Of a DNA stretch of 64,000 nucleotides, positions 8,485 through 16,064 are shown piece by piece (within the stretch, counting starts at the first letter, position 1; each line of letters begins with the position of its first letter). The position numbers and the translations under genes are program-made. Location: contig NZ_FNUC01000003.1 in assembly GCF_900106035.1 (NCBI RefSeq), positions 3,031,501-3,095,500 on the forward strand. The letters run 5' to 3'. The notes below the pieces were generated by a model. That model was not told the origin of the DNA, searched no databases, and worked only from the letters and a program-made list of their open reading frames with translations. The stretch comes from Jiangella alba (GTDB lineage: Bacteria > Actinomycetota > Actinomycetes > Jiangellales > Jiangellaceae).

Positions 8485-9063
8485 ATGCATCTCCACATCA
8501 CGCGGCCACGGTGGCTCCGGCTGCCGCTGGCGCATCACAGGAAGACGAGGATCGCGCTCGTCACGACGGCGCTCGTCGCCGCTCTCGCGGTCGCGTTCGC
8601 CGCGTTCATCGGGCGTGCGCCCATCGACGGCGGCGTCGACAGCAACGCGTTCTCGCCGCGATTCACCCAGCAGGGCGCACAGCCGACCATGTCCGACGCG
8701 GAGTGCACGTCCTCGGTCAGCTTCTCGACGCTGCACCTCAACGTCACGAACGCGTATCCGGGCGGCTGGTGTCAGGCGTCCGGCTTTGTGCTGGTCGACG
8801 GCGGCGAGCCGGGCATCGTGACCGGCGTCAGCCTGCCAGGCTTGCCGGTCGGCTGGACGGCCGAGGTCATGGGCGGCTGCGGCACGACGATCCCGAACAG
8901 CGGCACCCAGGGGTCGCTCGTCACCGTCCGGCTGACGATGCTCGAAGACGCACCCACGACCGGCACCAGCGGCACCTTCAGCGGTGCCGGGCTGCTGGTT
9001 CAGCCGGTCTCCACGATGGCCGGCACCACGCCAGCCTGCGCGCCGTACGTCGGCGTTGGGTGA
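8485..9063 (+). CDS. Membrane-anchored exported protein, cysteine-containing, unknown function
   Basis: 192 residues. A His/Arg-rich start is followed by one strong hydrophobic segment (about residues 23-43, ALVTTALVAALAVAFAAFI), then an extracytoplasmic domain of about 140 residues with four Cys (DAECTSS, GGWCQAS, GGCGTT, PACAPY) and alternating hydrophobic residues, suggesting a disulfide-stabilised beta sandwich. It resembles small secreted Ig-like or SipW-type exported proteins, but no family is recognised. GAGGGGGAG lies before the ATG. The gene ends at a strong hairpin. As cargo of an integrated element it could act at the cell surface. Confidence 0.75.
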   Translation: MHLHITRPRWLRLPLAHHRKTRIALVTTALVAALAVAFAAFIGRAPIDGGVDSNAFSPRFTQQGAQPTMSDAECTSSVSFSTLHLNVTNAYPGGWCQASGFVLVDGGEPGIVTGVSLPGLPVGWTAEVMGGCGTTIPNSGTQGSLVTVRLTMLEDAPTTGTSGTFSGAGLLVQPVSTMAGTTPACAPYVGVG

Positions 9064-9087
9064 CATCCGGACCGCACCACACAAGGC

Positions 9088-9124
9088 GGACGCCCACTGG
9101 GACTGGCGGTCCTGGTGGGCGTCC
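9088..9124 (+). terminator. Hairpin terminator after the exported protein gene
   Basis: 10-bp perfect stem GGACGCCCAC/GTGGGCGTCC with a 17-base loop, 24 bases after the stop. No long T-run follows, typical of high-GC actinobacterial terminators. Confidence 0.6.
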
Positions 9125-9150
9125 TCGATTCGCCTTAATGGGAGGCGACC

Positions 9151-9204
9151 GTGAACACCAACGTAGCAACCGAGGCCGGGGGTGGCGGCGATGCCACTTC
9201 CTGA
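9151..9204 (+). CDS. Micro-ORF 1 (17 residues), possible leader of the small-gene operon
   Basis: A GTG start with a strong GGGAGG site 5 bases upstream encodes MNTNVATEAGGGGDATS. Its stop codon lies inside the next gene, so ribosomes finishing here could feed translation of that gene. It may be a real micropeptide or only a coupling leader. It is supported by the ribosome site and overlap, not by similarity. Confidence 0.4.
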   Translation: MNTNVATEAGGGGDATS

Positions 9205-9343
9205 ATCCACCGTCCGGCTGGCCGAGCAGGTGCTGCACGGCATCGACGCCGCGCGCGCCGTGCTGGCCGCCGCGGACGACTCCCTGGACGACCTCCACAT
9301 CCGCTTGACCGCGCTGCTGGAGACCGAGGAGAAGACGTCATGA
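9191..9343 (+). CDS. Small helical protein (50 residues)
   Basis: The ATG lies inside the preceding micro-ORF, and its TGA overlaps the next ATG (ATGA). The peptide (LAEQVLHGIDAARAVLAAAD) is strongly alpha-helical and acidic, with a heptad-like pattern that could form a coiled coil. No family is recognised. It is the second of five overlapping tiny genes, so it is likely co-translated with membrane peptides downstream. Confidence 0.5.
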   Translation: MPLPESTVRLAEQVLHGIDAARAVLAAADDSLDDLHIRLTALLETEEKTS

Positions 9344-9633
9344 AGATCGAGAATGCGGACATCCAGCACGTCGGCCGGCCCGCCATCGCGACGCTGACGC
9401 GGTTCTCGGCAACCGGTGAGGGCTGGCACTTCGACGAGGAGCTGGGCGGCACCTTCTCCCAGGCCCGGCGGCGGTCGAGCCGAAGCCGCAGTTCGCCCGT
9501 GAGAAGCACTGAGGTCCCGCGAGAGGTCATGGATACGGCTCGTCGGCTGGTCCAGCCGGGGCAGCGGATCAGAATCGTCTCAGAGGCAGCGGTCGTCATC
9601 GAGAACGTGAACGAGAGGCGGTGGTCGCGATGA
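9340..9633 (+). CDS. Hypothetical 97-residue protein in the micro-operon
   Basis: It starts in an ATGA overlap with the preceding gene and ends in an ATGA overlap with the next. The N-terminal third (IENADIQHVGRPAIATLTRF) looks beta-stranded, the middle is Ser/Arg-rich and basic, and the C-terminus again beta-like (GQRIRIVSEAAVVIENV). No motif is recognised. The basic middle suggests contact with nucleic acid or acidic membrane surfaces. Confidence 0.55.
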   Translation: MKIENADIQHVGRPAIATLTRFSATGEGWHFDEELGGTFSQARRRSSRSRSSPVRSTEVPREVMDTARRLVQPGQRIRIVSEAAVVIENVNERRWSR

Positions 9634-9740
9634 CCGGGGTCGCTGCCGCGATCGGCTACGTGATCGGCCTCCTGCTCATGGTCGCCGCCGCGCTCGGGCT
9701 GCTGATCCTGATTCGGTTCCTGTGGGGGTGGCTCACGTGA
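9630..9740 (+). CDS. Single-pass membrane micropeptide (36 residues)
   Basis: Almost the whole peptide is one transmembrane helix (IGYVIGLLLMVAAALGLLIL) ending in Arg-Phe-Leu-Trp-Gly-Trp. It overlaps its neighbours on both sides at ATGA and GTGA, so expression is tightly coupled. Such peptides in mobile elements can regulate membrane complexes or act as toxin- or holin-like peptides, but the function here is unknown. Confidence 0.5.
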   Translation: MTGVAAAIGYVIGLLLMVAAALGLLILIRFLWGWLT

Positions 9741-9850
9741 CCGACACCGTGATCCGAGTCTCGATGGCCGTGGGCGAGCTGGCCGTGATCCTCGGCGTGA
9801 GCCTGCTCCTCGGGCTCCTGCTCGGCGTCCTCGCCACCCGGCGGCGGTAG
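9737..9850 (+). CDS. Second single-pass membrane micropeptide (37 residues)
   Basis: A GTG start overlaps the previous stop (GTGA). The peptide has one hydrophobic helix (LAVILGVSLLLGLLLGVLA) and a positively charged TRRR end, which should stay in the cytoplasm. It is the last gene of the overlapping set and is followed by a strong terminator, so 9151-9850 looks like one transcription unit. Confidence 0.5.
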   Translation: MTDTVIRVSMAVGELAVILGVSLLLGLLLGVLATRRR

Positions 9851-9861
9851 ACACACCTCGT

Positions 9862-9895
9862 GTGCCCGGTCCCGGCGGGCGGCCGGACCGGGCAC
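9862..9895 (+). terminator. Terminator of the micro-ORF operon
   Basis: Perfect 11-bp stem GTGCCCGGTCC/GGACCGGGCAC with a 12-base GC-rich loop, starting 12 bases after the last micropeptide stop. Confidence 0.7.
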
Positions 9896-9946
9896 CCCCG
9901 GTGCGTTTGGCGTCATGTGTCAGACCAGCAGGCCACAATTCTGGAC

Positions 9947-10834
9947 ATGACGAAGCCGAGGGGGTTCGTTCGAGATCGCGTGCTTGGCGTTCGCGCGTAC
10001 TGGTGGCGAACGCAGAAGGTGTGGGAGCGCCAGGCGCGCTGGGTGCGGCCACTGGCCTGGCTTGTCGTGGTCGCGGCATCGGCGTGGTTGGTCAAGTACG
10101 TCTACGACCTTCTTCGCGACGAGTCCGAGCCAGATGCCGTCGCAGCCGCTATCCAGACCGGTCTTGCCGTGGCGACGATCATCCTCGTCTGGTACACCGT
10201 CCGGCAGGTCGGGCAGTCTCAGCAAGCCGCTGAGAGGGTCGCGCACGACTCGCTGCTGGAGCGGCTGGAGGCCCGCGGACCGCGCGCTGTCGTGTCGCTG
10301 GGCAAGGTCATAGCCTCGTTGAGGGAGAACGGGAAGGTGGCGAACGTCGGCCTCCTCGGCGACCGGTACGTCCTCGGTGACGATGTGCCCCTCGCGGGCA
10401 AAGAACTGCACTTGACGCTCACCTTCAGGGTCAAGGTGTTCGGGGACGCGCCGGCCTTCGCCGTGGCCGCACCCGGCACGCTGGCCGACGTGGATGAGAC
10501 CACCAGGCAGGTGGTCGAGCCGGGCAGCGACGGCGTCCTTCTCAGGTTGACCACCATTCTGAAGGGTGAGCAGATCCGGGAGGTCGCGATGCAGGGTGAG
10601 TGGAAGCTGAAGCCGTTCTCACAGATGTGGCAGTCAGTCGTTGAGGTCACCGACGCGACCCACACCGTGAAGGACACGTACATCTTCCACATCGGCTGGT
10701 GGCCCTTTGAGCGCGAGGGCGTGACAACGCTGATCAGCAAGTTCGCAGCGAAGGACAAGCGACCATCGTCATTCGCGCAGGCATACAGGTCCTACGACGT
10801 TGACCTCGCGCGCACTGACCCGCCCAGGAGGTAA
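9947..10834 (+). CDS. Two-helix membrane protein with cytoplasmic domain, unknown function
   Basis: 295 residues. Two transmembrane segments (LAWLVVVAASAWLVKYVYDLL near 30-50 and TGLAVATIILVWYTV near 68-83) are separated by an acidic loop, followed by about 210 residues of predicted cytoplasmic beta-rich domain. This layout is common for hypothetical proteins of actinobacterial genomes and prophages, but no enzyme motif is visible. No good ribosome site precedes the ATG, so it may be leaderless. It sits 3 bases ahead of the first MEWWQTLI membrane protein, suggesting an operon with it. Confidence 0.65.
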   Translation: MTKPRGFVRDRVLGVRAYWWRTQKVWERQARWVRPLAWLVVVAASAWLVKYVYDLLRDESEPDAVAAAIQTGLAVATIILVWYTVRQVGQSQQAAERVAHDSLLERLEARGPRAVVSLGKVIASLRENGKVANVGLLGDRYVLGDDVPLAGKELHLTLTFRVKVFGDAPAFAVAAPGTLADVDETTRQVVEPGSDGVLLRLTTILKGEQIREVAMQGEWKLKPFSQMWQSVVEVTDATHTVKDTYIFHIGWWPFEREGVTTLISKFAAKDKRPSSFAQAYRSYDVDLARTDPPRR

Positions 10835-10837
10835 GGC

Positions 10838-11422
10838 ATGGAGTGGTGGCAGACTCTGATCGTGGGCGTGGTCGTCGCGACGGTGCCCGCGATCGGCACG
10901 GCCGTCAGCCTGATCTACCAGCAGCGACGTGCAGACCAACGTGAGAGCCAGCGCCGCAAGGAGGACGCAGAGGAGCGCGAGAAGGACCGACAGCACGTGC
11001 GGGAGGACGCAGCGACCGAACGGAAGAATGCTCTGCTGGATGCCTGGCGTGAGGACCGCAAGGCTGCACACGCCACTGCCTACAACGCGATGGATGAGTA
11101 CCTGCTTGGCCTTCACAACTTCTCCGGCGGGCCAGGGCTCGCTGGATTAATGCAGCTTGTGAACAAGGGTGTCTACGGCGCGCCCAACCTCAACGAGCTT
11201 CGCAATCAAGCACGCCTCGCGGTTAGCGCGCTACGCCTGGTTGCTGGCAGTGATGCTGCGCGCGGCGCTCAGGAGTGCATGGAAGCGATCCATCTCGTCT
11301 ACGCCGCGATAGTCACTAGGTCGCAGATCGAACCACAAATGGGTGAACGGCTGCGCGCGGCCCGGACGTCGCTTGACGCCTACCTTGAGCTGGCGCGGCG
11401 CGACCTGGAGACGGACACCTAA
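10838..11422 (+). CDS. Membrane-anchored coiled-coil protein, MEWWQTLI paralogue 1
   Basis: 194 residues. It begins MEWWQTLI and a transmembrane helix (IVGVVVATVPAIGTAVSLIY), then a long charged coiled coil (about 28-65, rich in Arg, Glu and Asp), then an all-helical globular domain. This N-out/C-in layout with a cytoplasmic helical domain is shared with the next gene and with the gene at 15194. No family is recognised. It follows the two-helix membrane protein by 3 bases, so they are probably co-expressed. Expanded copies in one element hint at surface exclusion or host-interaction roles; this is inference. Confidence 0.6.
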   Translation: MEWWQTLIVGVVVATVPAIGTAVSLIYQQRRADQRESQRRKEDAEEREKDRQHVREDAATERKNALLDAWREDRKAAHATAYNAMDEYLLGLHNFSGGPGLAGLMQLVNKGVYGAPNLNELRNQARLAVSALRLVAGSDAARGAQECMEAIHLVYAAIVTRSQIEPQMGERLRAARTSLDAYLELARRDLETDT

Positions 11423-11488
11423 CAGGCAACGGAGCGCCGCGGGGTTCTGGCCTTCCATCTGTCCTGGGTACCCGCCACAATCGCGCGC

Positions 11489-12064
11489 ATGGAGTGGTGG
11501 CAGACCCTGATCATCGCGGCCGTCCCGACGATCGTCACGGCGGCGTCCCTGGTCATCCAGTCGATGATGAACAACGGTCGCGAGGACCGGAGGCTGGCGG
11601 CAGACGCCAAGCACCGTGAAGAGGAGCGCGCGCACGCCGAGACGATGGCGCGTGAAGCGCGGGACACCGAACGTGAGGTCGCTGCTACGCAGCGGAAGGA
11701 CGACGCCGATGCCGGTTGGAGCGCCGCGCATGTTGAGATGCTGACGGCCTTGGACGAGATCTACTACAAGCTCAACGAGTACAAGCAGCAGGTCACCAGC
11801 CAGCCCCGCGTTTTGACGTTCCTGGCCGCCGAACCTCGCATCTCCCGCCTGATCGCCGCGCACAGCGTGATCAGAGTGGTGCCGGGGAACGACCTCGTTC
11901 TCGGTGATCTCGACCCCATCGTCGACATGCTCGTCGACATTCACGCGAAGACCGTCGATTCACAGAACCCGCCTGGCGAACTTGCGCTGCTCGACAACTA
12001 CGCGGCGATGCGAGCCAAGTACGTCGACATGATCGAAGTTGTGCGTCAGCAACGTTCCGGCTGA
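11489..12064 (+). CDS. Membrane-anchored coiled-coil protein, MEWWQTLI paralogue 2
   Basis: 191 residues with the same opening MEWWQTLI, one transmembrane helix (residues about 8-25), a charged coiled coil (about 30-70) and an all-helical C-terminal domain. The N-terminal octapeptide and architecture match the gene just upstream, so they arose by duplication, although the C-terminal domains have diverged. Function is unknown. It is the last plus-strand gene before a convergent set of minus-strand genes. Confidence 0.6.
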   Translation: MEWWQTLIIAAVPTIVTAASLVIQSMMNNGREDRRLAADAKHREEERAHAETMAREARDTEREVAATQRKDDADAGWSAAHVEMLTALDEIYYKLNEYKQQVTSQPRVLTFLAAEPRISRLIAAHSVIRVVPGNDLVLGDLDPIVDMLVDIHAKTVDSQNPPGELALLDNYAAMRAKYVDMIEVVRQQRSG

Positions 12065-12256
12065 CCGGCGGGAATCTAGTGTGTGCCCGGGACGCGTGGG
12101 TTGCGAGGAGGGCCGGGGTCGACACGCCTCATGGCACCGGCCCTCCCCGCGCTTCCGGCCGGGGAACCGCGGCGTCGGTCCCAGCCCTCCGACGCCTCCT
12201 CCTGGCCGGAGGACCCGGCGCAGGCGGGAACAGTCGCCCGCGCCGGGCCACGTACG

Positions 12257-12541
12257 TCACACACCCGCATCCGCGCCGCCGCGTGCGTCCCAGGACCGCA
12301 GCTCGGCCTCGACCTCGTCGGCCTGGCGGTCCAGCTCGGCCTCGGCCGCGGCGTCGACGGAGCCACGGCGGGAGCGGATCCGGCCGCCCGCGAGCTGCAC
12401 GAGCCTGCGGGCGACGCCCGCACCGATGCCGAACTCGGCCGCGACCTCGACGAGGGTGGAGCCGGCCTCGTAACGCTCACGCGCCCGCGGGGCGAGCCGC
12501 ACCCGTTCGTCCTCGGTGAGCTGGCGGTAGGTGCGATCCAT
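12257..12541 (-). CDS. Small helix-turn-helix protein
   Basis: 94 residues starting at an ATG whose bases overlap the stop of the upstream gene (TGATG). A helix-turn-helix is visible (STLVEVAAEFGIGAGVARRL) followed by basic residues GGRIRSRRG and a charged helix. It resembles the short Xre- or resolvase-like DNA-binding domains in actinobacterial elements, and could be a regulator or accessory recombination factor. It is last in the minus-strand operon 14963 to 12257. 12065-12256 shows nothing coding that I can support. Confidence 0.6.
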   Translation of the reverse strand: MDRTYRQLTEDERVRLAPRARERYEAGSTLVEVAAEFGIGAGVARRLVQLAGGRIRSRRGSVDAAAEAELDRQADEVEAELRSWDARGGADAGV

Positions 12542-12888
12542 CACGGCTCCCTCGTGTCCCAGCCGTCTTCGAGCATGTCAGCCGCGCGGAGGTGCTCGAC
12601 CGCCTCGGCCGCGACCGCGGGTGGGCACGTCTTGAGCACGCCCTCCAGGGTCTGGCCGCGTGCGTCCCAGTGTGGACCGAGCAGCCGCAACGCCGCGCCC
12701 AGGTGGTGAGCCCGGTAGGCGGTCAGCTGGGCCAAGGCCGCCTCGCGGCGCGCGACCTCGGCGCGTTCCTCGGGCGTCGAGTTGTGCAGGATCTCGGCCG
12801 CCGTCTCGTCGCTGTAGTGGCCGTGCAGAGCTTCCTGCAACGACGTGACCACGTGCTCGCGGACCTCATCGTCGGGTGGCCGGCTCAT
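12541..12888 (-). CDS. Hypothetical acidic helical protein (115 residues)
   Basis: Overlaps the downstream HTH gene (TGATG) and its own ATG overlaps the end of the upstream zinc-knuckle gene (12885), so it is translated in series. The sequence is helical with a TPEERAEVARREAALAQL stretch. No motif is recognised. Similar short acidic proteins accompany replication genes in actinobacterial plasmids, but no role can be assigned. Confidence 0.6.
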   Translation of the reverse strand: MSRPPDDEVREHVVTSLQEALHGHYSDETAAEILHNSTPEERAEVARREAALAQLTAYRAHHLGAALRLLGPHWDARGQTLEGVLKTCPPAVAAEAVEHLRAADMLEDGWDTREP

Positions 12889-13130
12889 CGTGCCACCTCC
12901 TGGTCGGTGCTGATCGGCTCGGCGACGGCGCGGCCAGTGCAGGGGGTCTTGGTGCGGTGCCCGATGACCAGCCGGGCCGCGGCAGCGGCACCCGTGACGT
13001 GGCGGCGGTACCCGCAGGTGTCGCAGTGCACCCGGTAGCGGCGCTGCCGCACGGTCGCGGCCGCCACGGCTCGGCGAAGCTCCTTCGGCCGGTCAGGCCA
13101 CGTCGGGGCCGTCATCCGGACCCTCGTCAT
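12885..13130 (-). CDS. Small basic zinc-knuckle-like protein
   Basis: 81 residues from an ATG with GGGAGG 7 bases upstream, overlapping the preceding gene by 38 bases. The CDTCG pair, a following histidine-rich turn (YRRH) and a later His/Cys (GHRTKTPC) suggest one zinc site. The N-terminal half is Arg-rich. It may bind nucleic acid. No family is recognised. Confidence 0.5.
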   Translation of the reverse strand: MTRVRMTAPTWPDRPKELRRAVAAATVRQRRYRVHCDTCGYRRHVTGAAAAARLVIGHRTKTPCTGRAVAEPISTDQEVAR

Positions 13131-13452
13131 AGTGCACCTCCCACGCGGGAGCGTCGTCGGGCTGGTCGCCGCAGTCGTCGACGCACTGGCCGGTGTCCGG
13201 GTCGGTCCGGCCCTCACAGGGGCAGCGCTCGTCTCGCCAGTGCAGCGGTGTGACCACCACGTCGGCGAACCGGCCGTATGGGCACTCGAAGGGGTGAAGG
13301 CCGGCGAACGCCTCGGCGGTCACGGCATCCGGAAGCTGGGCGCTGGTCCGGCAGCGGGAGCAGCGCGCGAAGTGTGGCCGATGCGGATCGGGCACGATGG
13401 GCCACATCGCGCGCATCACCGCCACGGTGGCGGCGTCGTCTCGGCTGTCCAC
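13093..13452 (-). CDS. Cysteine-rich small protein, zinc-ribbon-like
   Basis: 119 residues from a GTG start. Cysteines occur as CSRC, ECPYG, CPCEG and CVDDC, enough for two zinc sites; the tail is very acidic. The ribosome site is weak and the gene begins 7 bases after the previous gene ends, so translation may depend on reinitiation. It is one of several Cys-rich small proteins in this element. Function is unknown. Confidence 0.55.
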   Translation of the reverse strand: MDSRDDAATVAVMRAMWPIVPDPHRPHFARCSRCRTSAQLPDAVTAEAFAGLHPFECPYGRFADVVVTPLHWRDERCPCEGRTDPDTGQCVDDCGDQPDDAPAWEVHYDEGPDDGPDVA

Positions 13453-13459
13453 GGGCTTC

Positions 13460-13915
13460 TCAGCGCCCCGTGCCGAGTCCGGCCAGCCGGTCGGCCTGCT
13501 CGGAGGTCAGCAGCGCGGCGTCGTAGGCGACACCCGACGCCGTCATGGTCCAGTGGGCGGGCGGCCGGCCCGACGACGTCAGGGCGGACAGGTCCGCTCG
13601 GACCTGGGCCTGGGCTCGCGCCCGCTCACGACGGCGGCGCTGCTGCCGACGAGCGGCCGACGCCGCCGCTGCCTGCGTCACGGAGGGCAGGTCCTCGGTG
13701 AACCCGGCGCGGCTGCGGGTGGCCTTGGCAGCCTGATGCACGGACGGCAGCTCGTCGACGAAGGCCGCGCCCTCGGTGAGCTTCCGCTGGGCCAACGCGT
13801 CGACGGGTGACAGCGCAGTCACCCAGCCAGACGCAAGCGGCCCGGCCCTGACGATGCCGCGCCGGACGGGCGCTACGCGGCGGCGGCGATCGCGAGATCG
13901 GTTGAAGTCAATCAT
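13460..13915 (-). CDS. Basic protein with a duplicated ELPSVxQAA motif
   Basis: 151 residues. The ATG at 13915 overlaps the end of the upstream gene by 8 bases. A motif is repeated: FVDELPSVHQAAKA and FTEDLPSVTQAAAA, about 19 residues apart, in front of a strongly basic Gln/Arg/Ala helix (RRQQRRRRERARAQ). The protein is probably DNA- or RNA-binding. The duplication might present two identical peptide ligands. No family is recognised. Confidence 0.55.
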   Translation of the reverse strand: MIDFNRSRDRRRRVAPVRRGIVRAGPLASGWVTALSPVDALAQRKLTEGAAFVDELPSVHQAAKATRSRAGFTEDLPSVTQAAAASAARRQQRRRRERARAQAQVRADLSALTSSGRPPAHWTMTASGVAYDAALLTSEQADRLAGLGTGR

Positions 13916-14963
13916 CGTGGGTCTCCTCGGGAGGTGTGGTGGGTGGGGCGTCGGTCTCGTTCCGGCTGGACAGGTCGACCCGGCCGACGTTCGGCAGGTC
14001 GGCGTACGTGAGGAAGCGCGGCCCGGCCGACGACGACGAGGGGCTCTGGAAGGCGGCTGCCGCGTGGTCTTCGGTGCCGTCGTCGGTCCGCGCCCCGGCC
14101 ACACCTGAGGAGGTGGCGCTCGGCCGGGGCGCGGAGTCGGTGAGCGGCTCGGACCGGGCAGGTGGCAGCGGGCCGTAGTTGTTGAGGCACGTCGGGCAGC
14201 CGCACGGCGCGCCGCGCCGGGCCTCCGGATCGGTGCGTGAGCCGCCGGGGGGCGAGCTGAAGCCGGGAGGCAGCGCGCGGGCCGTCGGCCAGACCGACCG
14301 CGGGTAGCTCGGTACGCCCGGTTCAGCGGACAGGCGGACCGCGTCCGGGAACGGCAAGACGGCGTTCCGCGCGACGGTCGTGCTTGGGTTGTCGGCCACG
14401 GCCAGCAGCGCGTCGATGAACGACTGCGCCGCCCACCGCAGGAAGGCGTTGCGGGGCGATGAGTACAGGCCGAGGTCGCCGCGCGGCTCCAGGCCGTCGA
14501 TGTGATCGGTGAGGATGTGCATCACCGCGCCGAGGGCCAGGGAGATCCGCTTCGCGTCCTCGTGGATCTGGCCGACCTTCAGCTCGACCAGCTTCGTGAT
14601 GGCGGCGGCCTTGCCCATCGAGACGACGCGCTCGGCGGTCGACATCAGCATGTCGAGGTCGCCGGCCGACATGTCCTCGCCCCCGATCAGGCGCTCTTTG
14701 AGGTAGCGGTGGACGACGTCGGCCGTGTTGATCGCGTCGAGGATCGCGTCACCGATCGGGCGGGGGTCGCGGCTGGCAACATCGGCCAGCAAAGCGCGCG
14801 CCCTCGCGGCCACCTTGACCTGGGGAGCGCCGGCGCCGTGCATGTGGCACACCGTCGAGCCGGGGATGGCGTAGAGCTGGCAGGGCTCGCCGGTGGACTT
14901 GGCCGTGACCGAGCACCGGACGGATGGCAGCCCGTACCTCTGCGCGGATGTCGCGACGACCAC
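13908..14963 (-). CDS. Element protein with N-terminal Cys/His HG motif (terminase-small-subunit-like?)
   Basis: 351 residues. The GTG at 14963 is chosen because GGGAGGAGG lies 5 bases upstream; an earlier GTG at 14999 is possible. The N-terminus carries a C-x10-C-x11-C-x2-H arrangement ending CHMHGAGAPQVKVAARAR, a motif often seen at the start of proteins in actinobacterial prophages and plasmids that are sometimes annotated as small terminase or HGG-motif proteins. A helical middle (about 60-200) follows. The C-terminal 150 residues are Pro/Ser-rich and look disordered, with one CGCPTC knuckle. It heads the minus-strand operon down to 12257. A DNA-binding role is inferred, not shown. Confidence 0.6.
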   Translation of the reverse strand: MVVATSAQRYGLPSVRCSVTAKSTGEPCQLYAIPGSTVCHMHGAGAPQVKVAARARALLADVASRDPRPIGDAILDAINTADVVHRYLKERLIGGEDMSAGDLDMLMSTAERVVSMGKAAAITKLVELKVGQIHEDAKRISLALGAVMHILTDHIDGLEPRGDLGLYSSPRNAFLRWAAQSFIDALLAVADNPSTTVARNAVLPFPDAVRLSAEPGVPSYPRSVWPTARALPPGFSSPPGGSRTDPEARRGAPCGCPTCLNNYGPLPPARSEPLTDSAPRPSATSSGVAGARTDDGTEDHAAAAFQSPSSSSAGPRFLTYADLPNVGRVDLSSRNETDAPPTTPPEETHDD

Positions 14964-15084
14964 GTGGACCTCCTCCCACCACGCGCTCCTGAAATCCACA
15001 GTAATTCGATGTGAATTCCAAGCAGGCCGTATGCACCAGGGCGACGGTCAGCAAGGGTCCGGCGGCCTGGCGGCTGGGGCTGCC

Positions 15085-15175
15085 GACCGCCAGGCCGCAG
15101 CTGAGGTGCCACCAGTGGCCGGCTCACGAGCTGGACCGGGCTGGGTCGGCTAGTCGCGGAGGCCCGGCTCGTGAG
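15085..15175 (+). repeat. Degenerate direct repeat A flanking the 15194 gene
   Basis: About 90 bases beginning GACCGCCAGGCCG, with GCTGGGTCGG and GGAGGCC in the middle and end, recurring in the same orientation at 15655-15753. It lies directly upstream of the membrane protein gene. Confidence 0.5.
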
Positions 15176-15193
15176 ATCGGGAGAGGATGGGGC

Positions 15194-15652
15194 ATGGAGA
15201 CGATCATCGGCGCACTGATCGCGCTCTTCGGCGTGGTCGCGGTTCAGCTGTGGGTCGCCTGGCGTGAAAGCGCCCGCTGGAAGCGCGAGGTGGCGCGGCG
15301 CTTCCACGACGACCGGGCGAAGGCGTACACCGACTTCCTCACGGCGGCCAGCCGCTTCGCGTCGGGTATCGCGGACTGGAGGCTGTCATCACGCGACCAG
15401 ATCCCGCCCTCCGTGTGGATGGACTCCAGCGACCTCGACGGCCTATACGACCTCCTGGTCCCGATCAAGGTCTTCGGCACCGACGAAGCGGCGAAGCTCG
15501 CTGAAGAGGTCGTGAACGAGGTCTGGCGCCTGGGGCAGGACGACGGCGACTCCTACAGCACCTACCAGGTGGCCGAGGCGAAGCTCATCCGGCAGATCCG
15601 CGTGGACCTCGACATCTCGCCCGTCCAGGCACCGACCGATCCGCCGGACTGA
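15194..15652 (+). CDS. Membrane-anchored helical protein, third member of the TM-coil type
   Basis: 152 residues: a short start, one transmembrane helix (IIGALIALFGVVAVQLWVAW, residues 4-23), a charged linker, then a helical domain with a VFGTDEAAKLAEEVVNEV segment. The layout matches the two MEWWQTLI proteins at 10838 and 11489, though sequence similarity is low. It sits alone between two degenerate 90-bp direct repeats on the plus strand inside a region otherwise read on the minus strand, as if inserted as a unit. Function is unknown. Confidence 0.6.
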   Translation: METIIGALIALFGVVAVQLWVAWRESARWKREVARRFHDDRAKAYTDFLTAASRFASGIADWRLSSRDQIPPSVWMDSSDLDGLYDLLVPIKVFGTDEAAKLAEEVVNEVWRLGQDDGDSYSTYQVAEAKLIRQIRVDLDISPVQAPTDPPD

Positions 15653-15654
15653 CC

Positions 15655-15753
15655 GACCGCCAGGCCGTAGCTGGCTGGTCACAGGTGGCCCGCTCTCGGG
15701 TCGGCAAGGCTGGGTCGGCCGGATCGGTCCAGGTGGGGAGGCCGACTCGTCAG
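15655..15753 (+). repeat. Degenerate direct repeat B flanking the 15194 gene
   Basis: Second copy of the repeat at 15085-15175 (shared GACCGCCAGGCCG start, GCTGGGTCGG and GGAGGCC blocks, small gaps), immediately after the stop of the membrane protein gene. Confidence 0.5.
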
Positions 15754-15992
15754 CCGTCCTCGGACAGCAGCGCCTCCAGCTCCCGATCATCCACGGTCTC
15801 CGGGGTCGGATCGTGCCCGTCCAGGAGGTGATCGGCCCGGATCGAGAGCTCGATGATCGCTCGCTCGGCGTGGTCGAAGAGGTCGATGTCGAGCAGGCCG
15901 GAATCCCTGTCGCGGACGAGCTGCGTCCGGAGCTCGTGGAGCTGCACCTGGAGGTCGATGAGCTGGGCAGCCGGATCGGCCACGGCAGCCAC
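15750..15992 (-). CDS. Small coiled-coil protein (about 80 residues)
   Basis: An acidic helical peptide (LIDLQVQLHELRTQLVRDRD, then ERAIIELSIRADHLLDG) that could form a two-helix coiled coil. Two GTG starts are possible (15992 or 15983); the second has AAGGGG at better spacing. The 3' end reaches into repeat B. No family is recognised. Confidence 0.5.
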   Translation of the reverse strand: MAAVADPAAQLIDLQVQLHELRTQLVRDRDSGLLDIDLFDHAERAIIELSIRADHLLDGHDPTPETVDDRELEALLSEDG

Positions 15993-16064
15993 CCCCTTAC
16001 TGCTGATGATGGTCTGACTGCTGGCGACAGTAATCAGGTGGCAACGCCTGTCCAGTTCGCAAGT

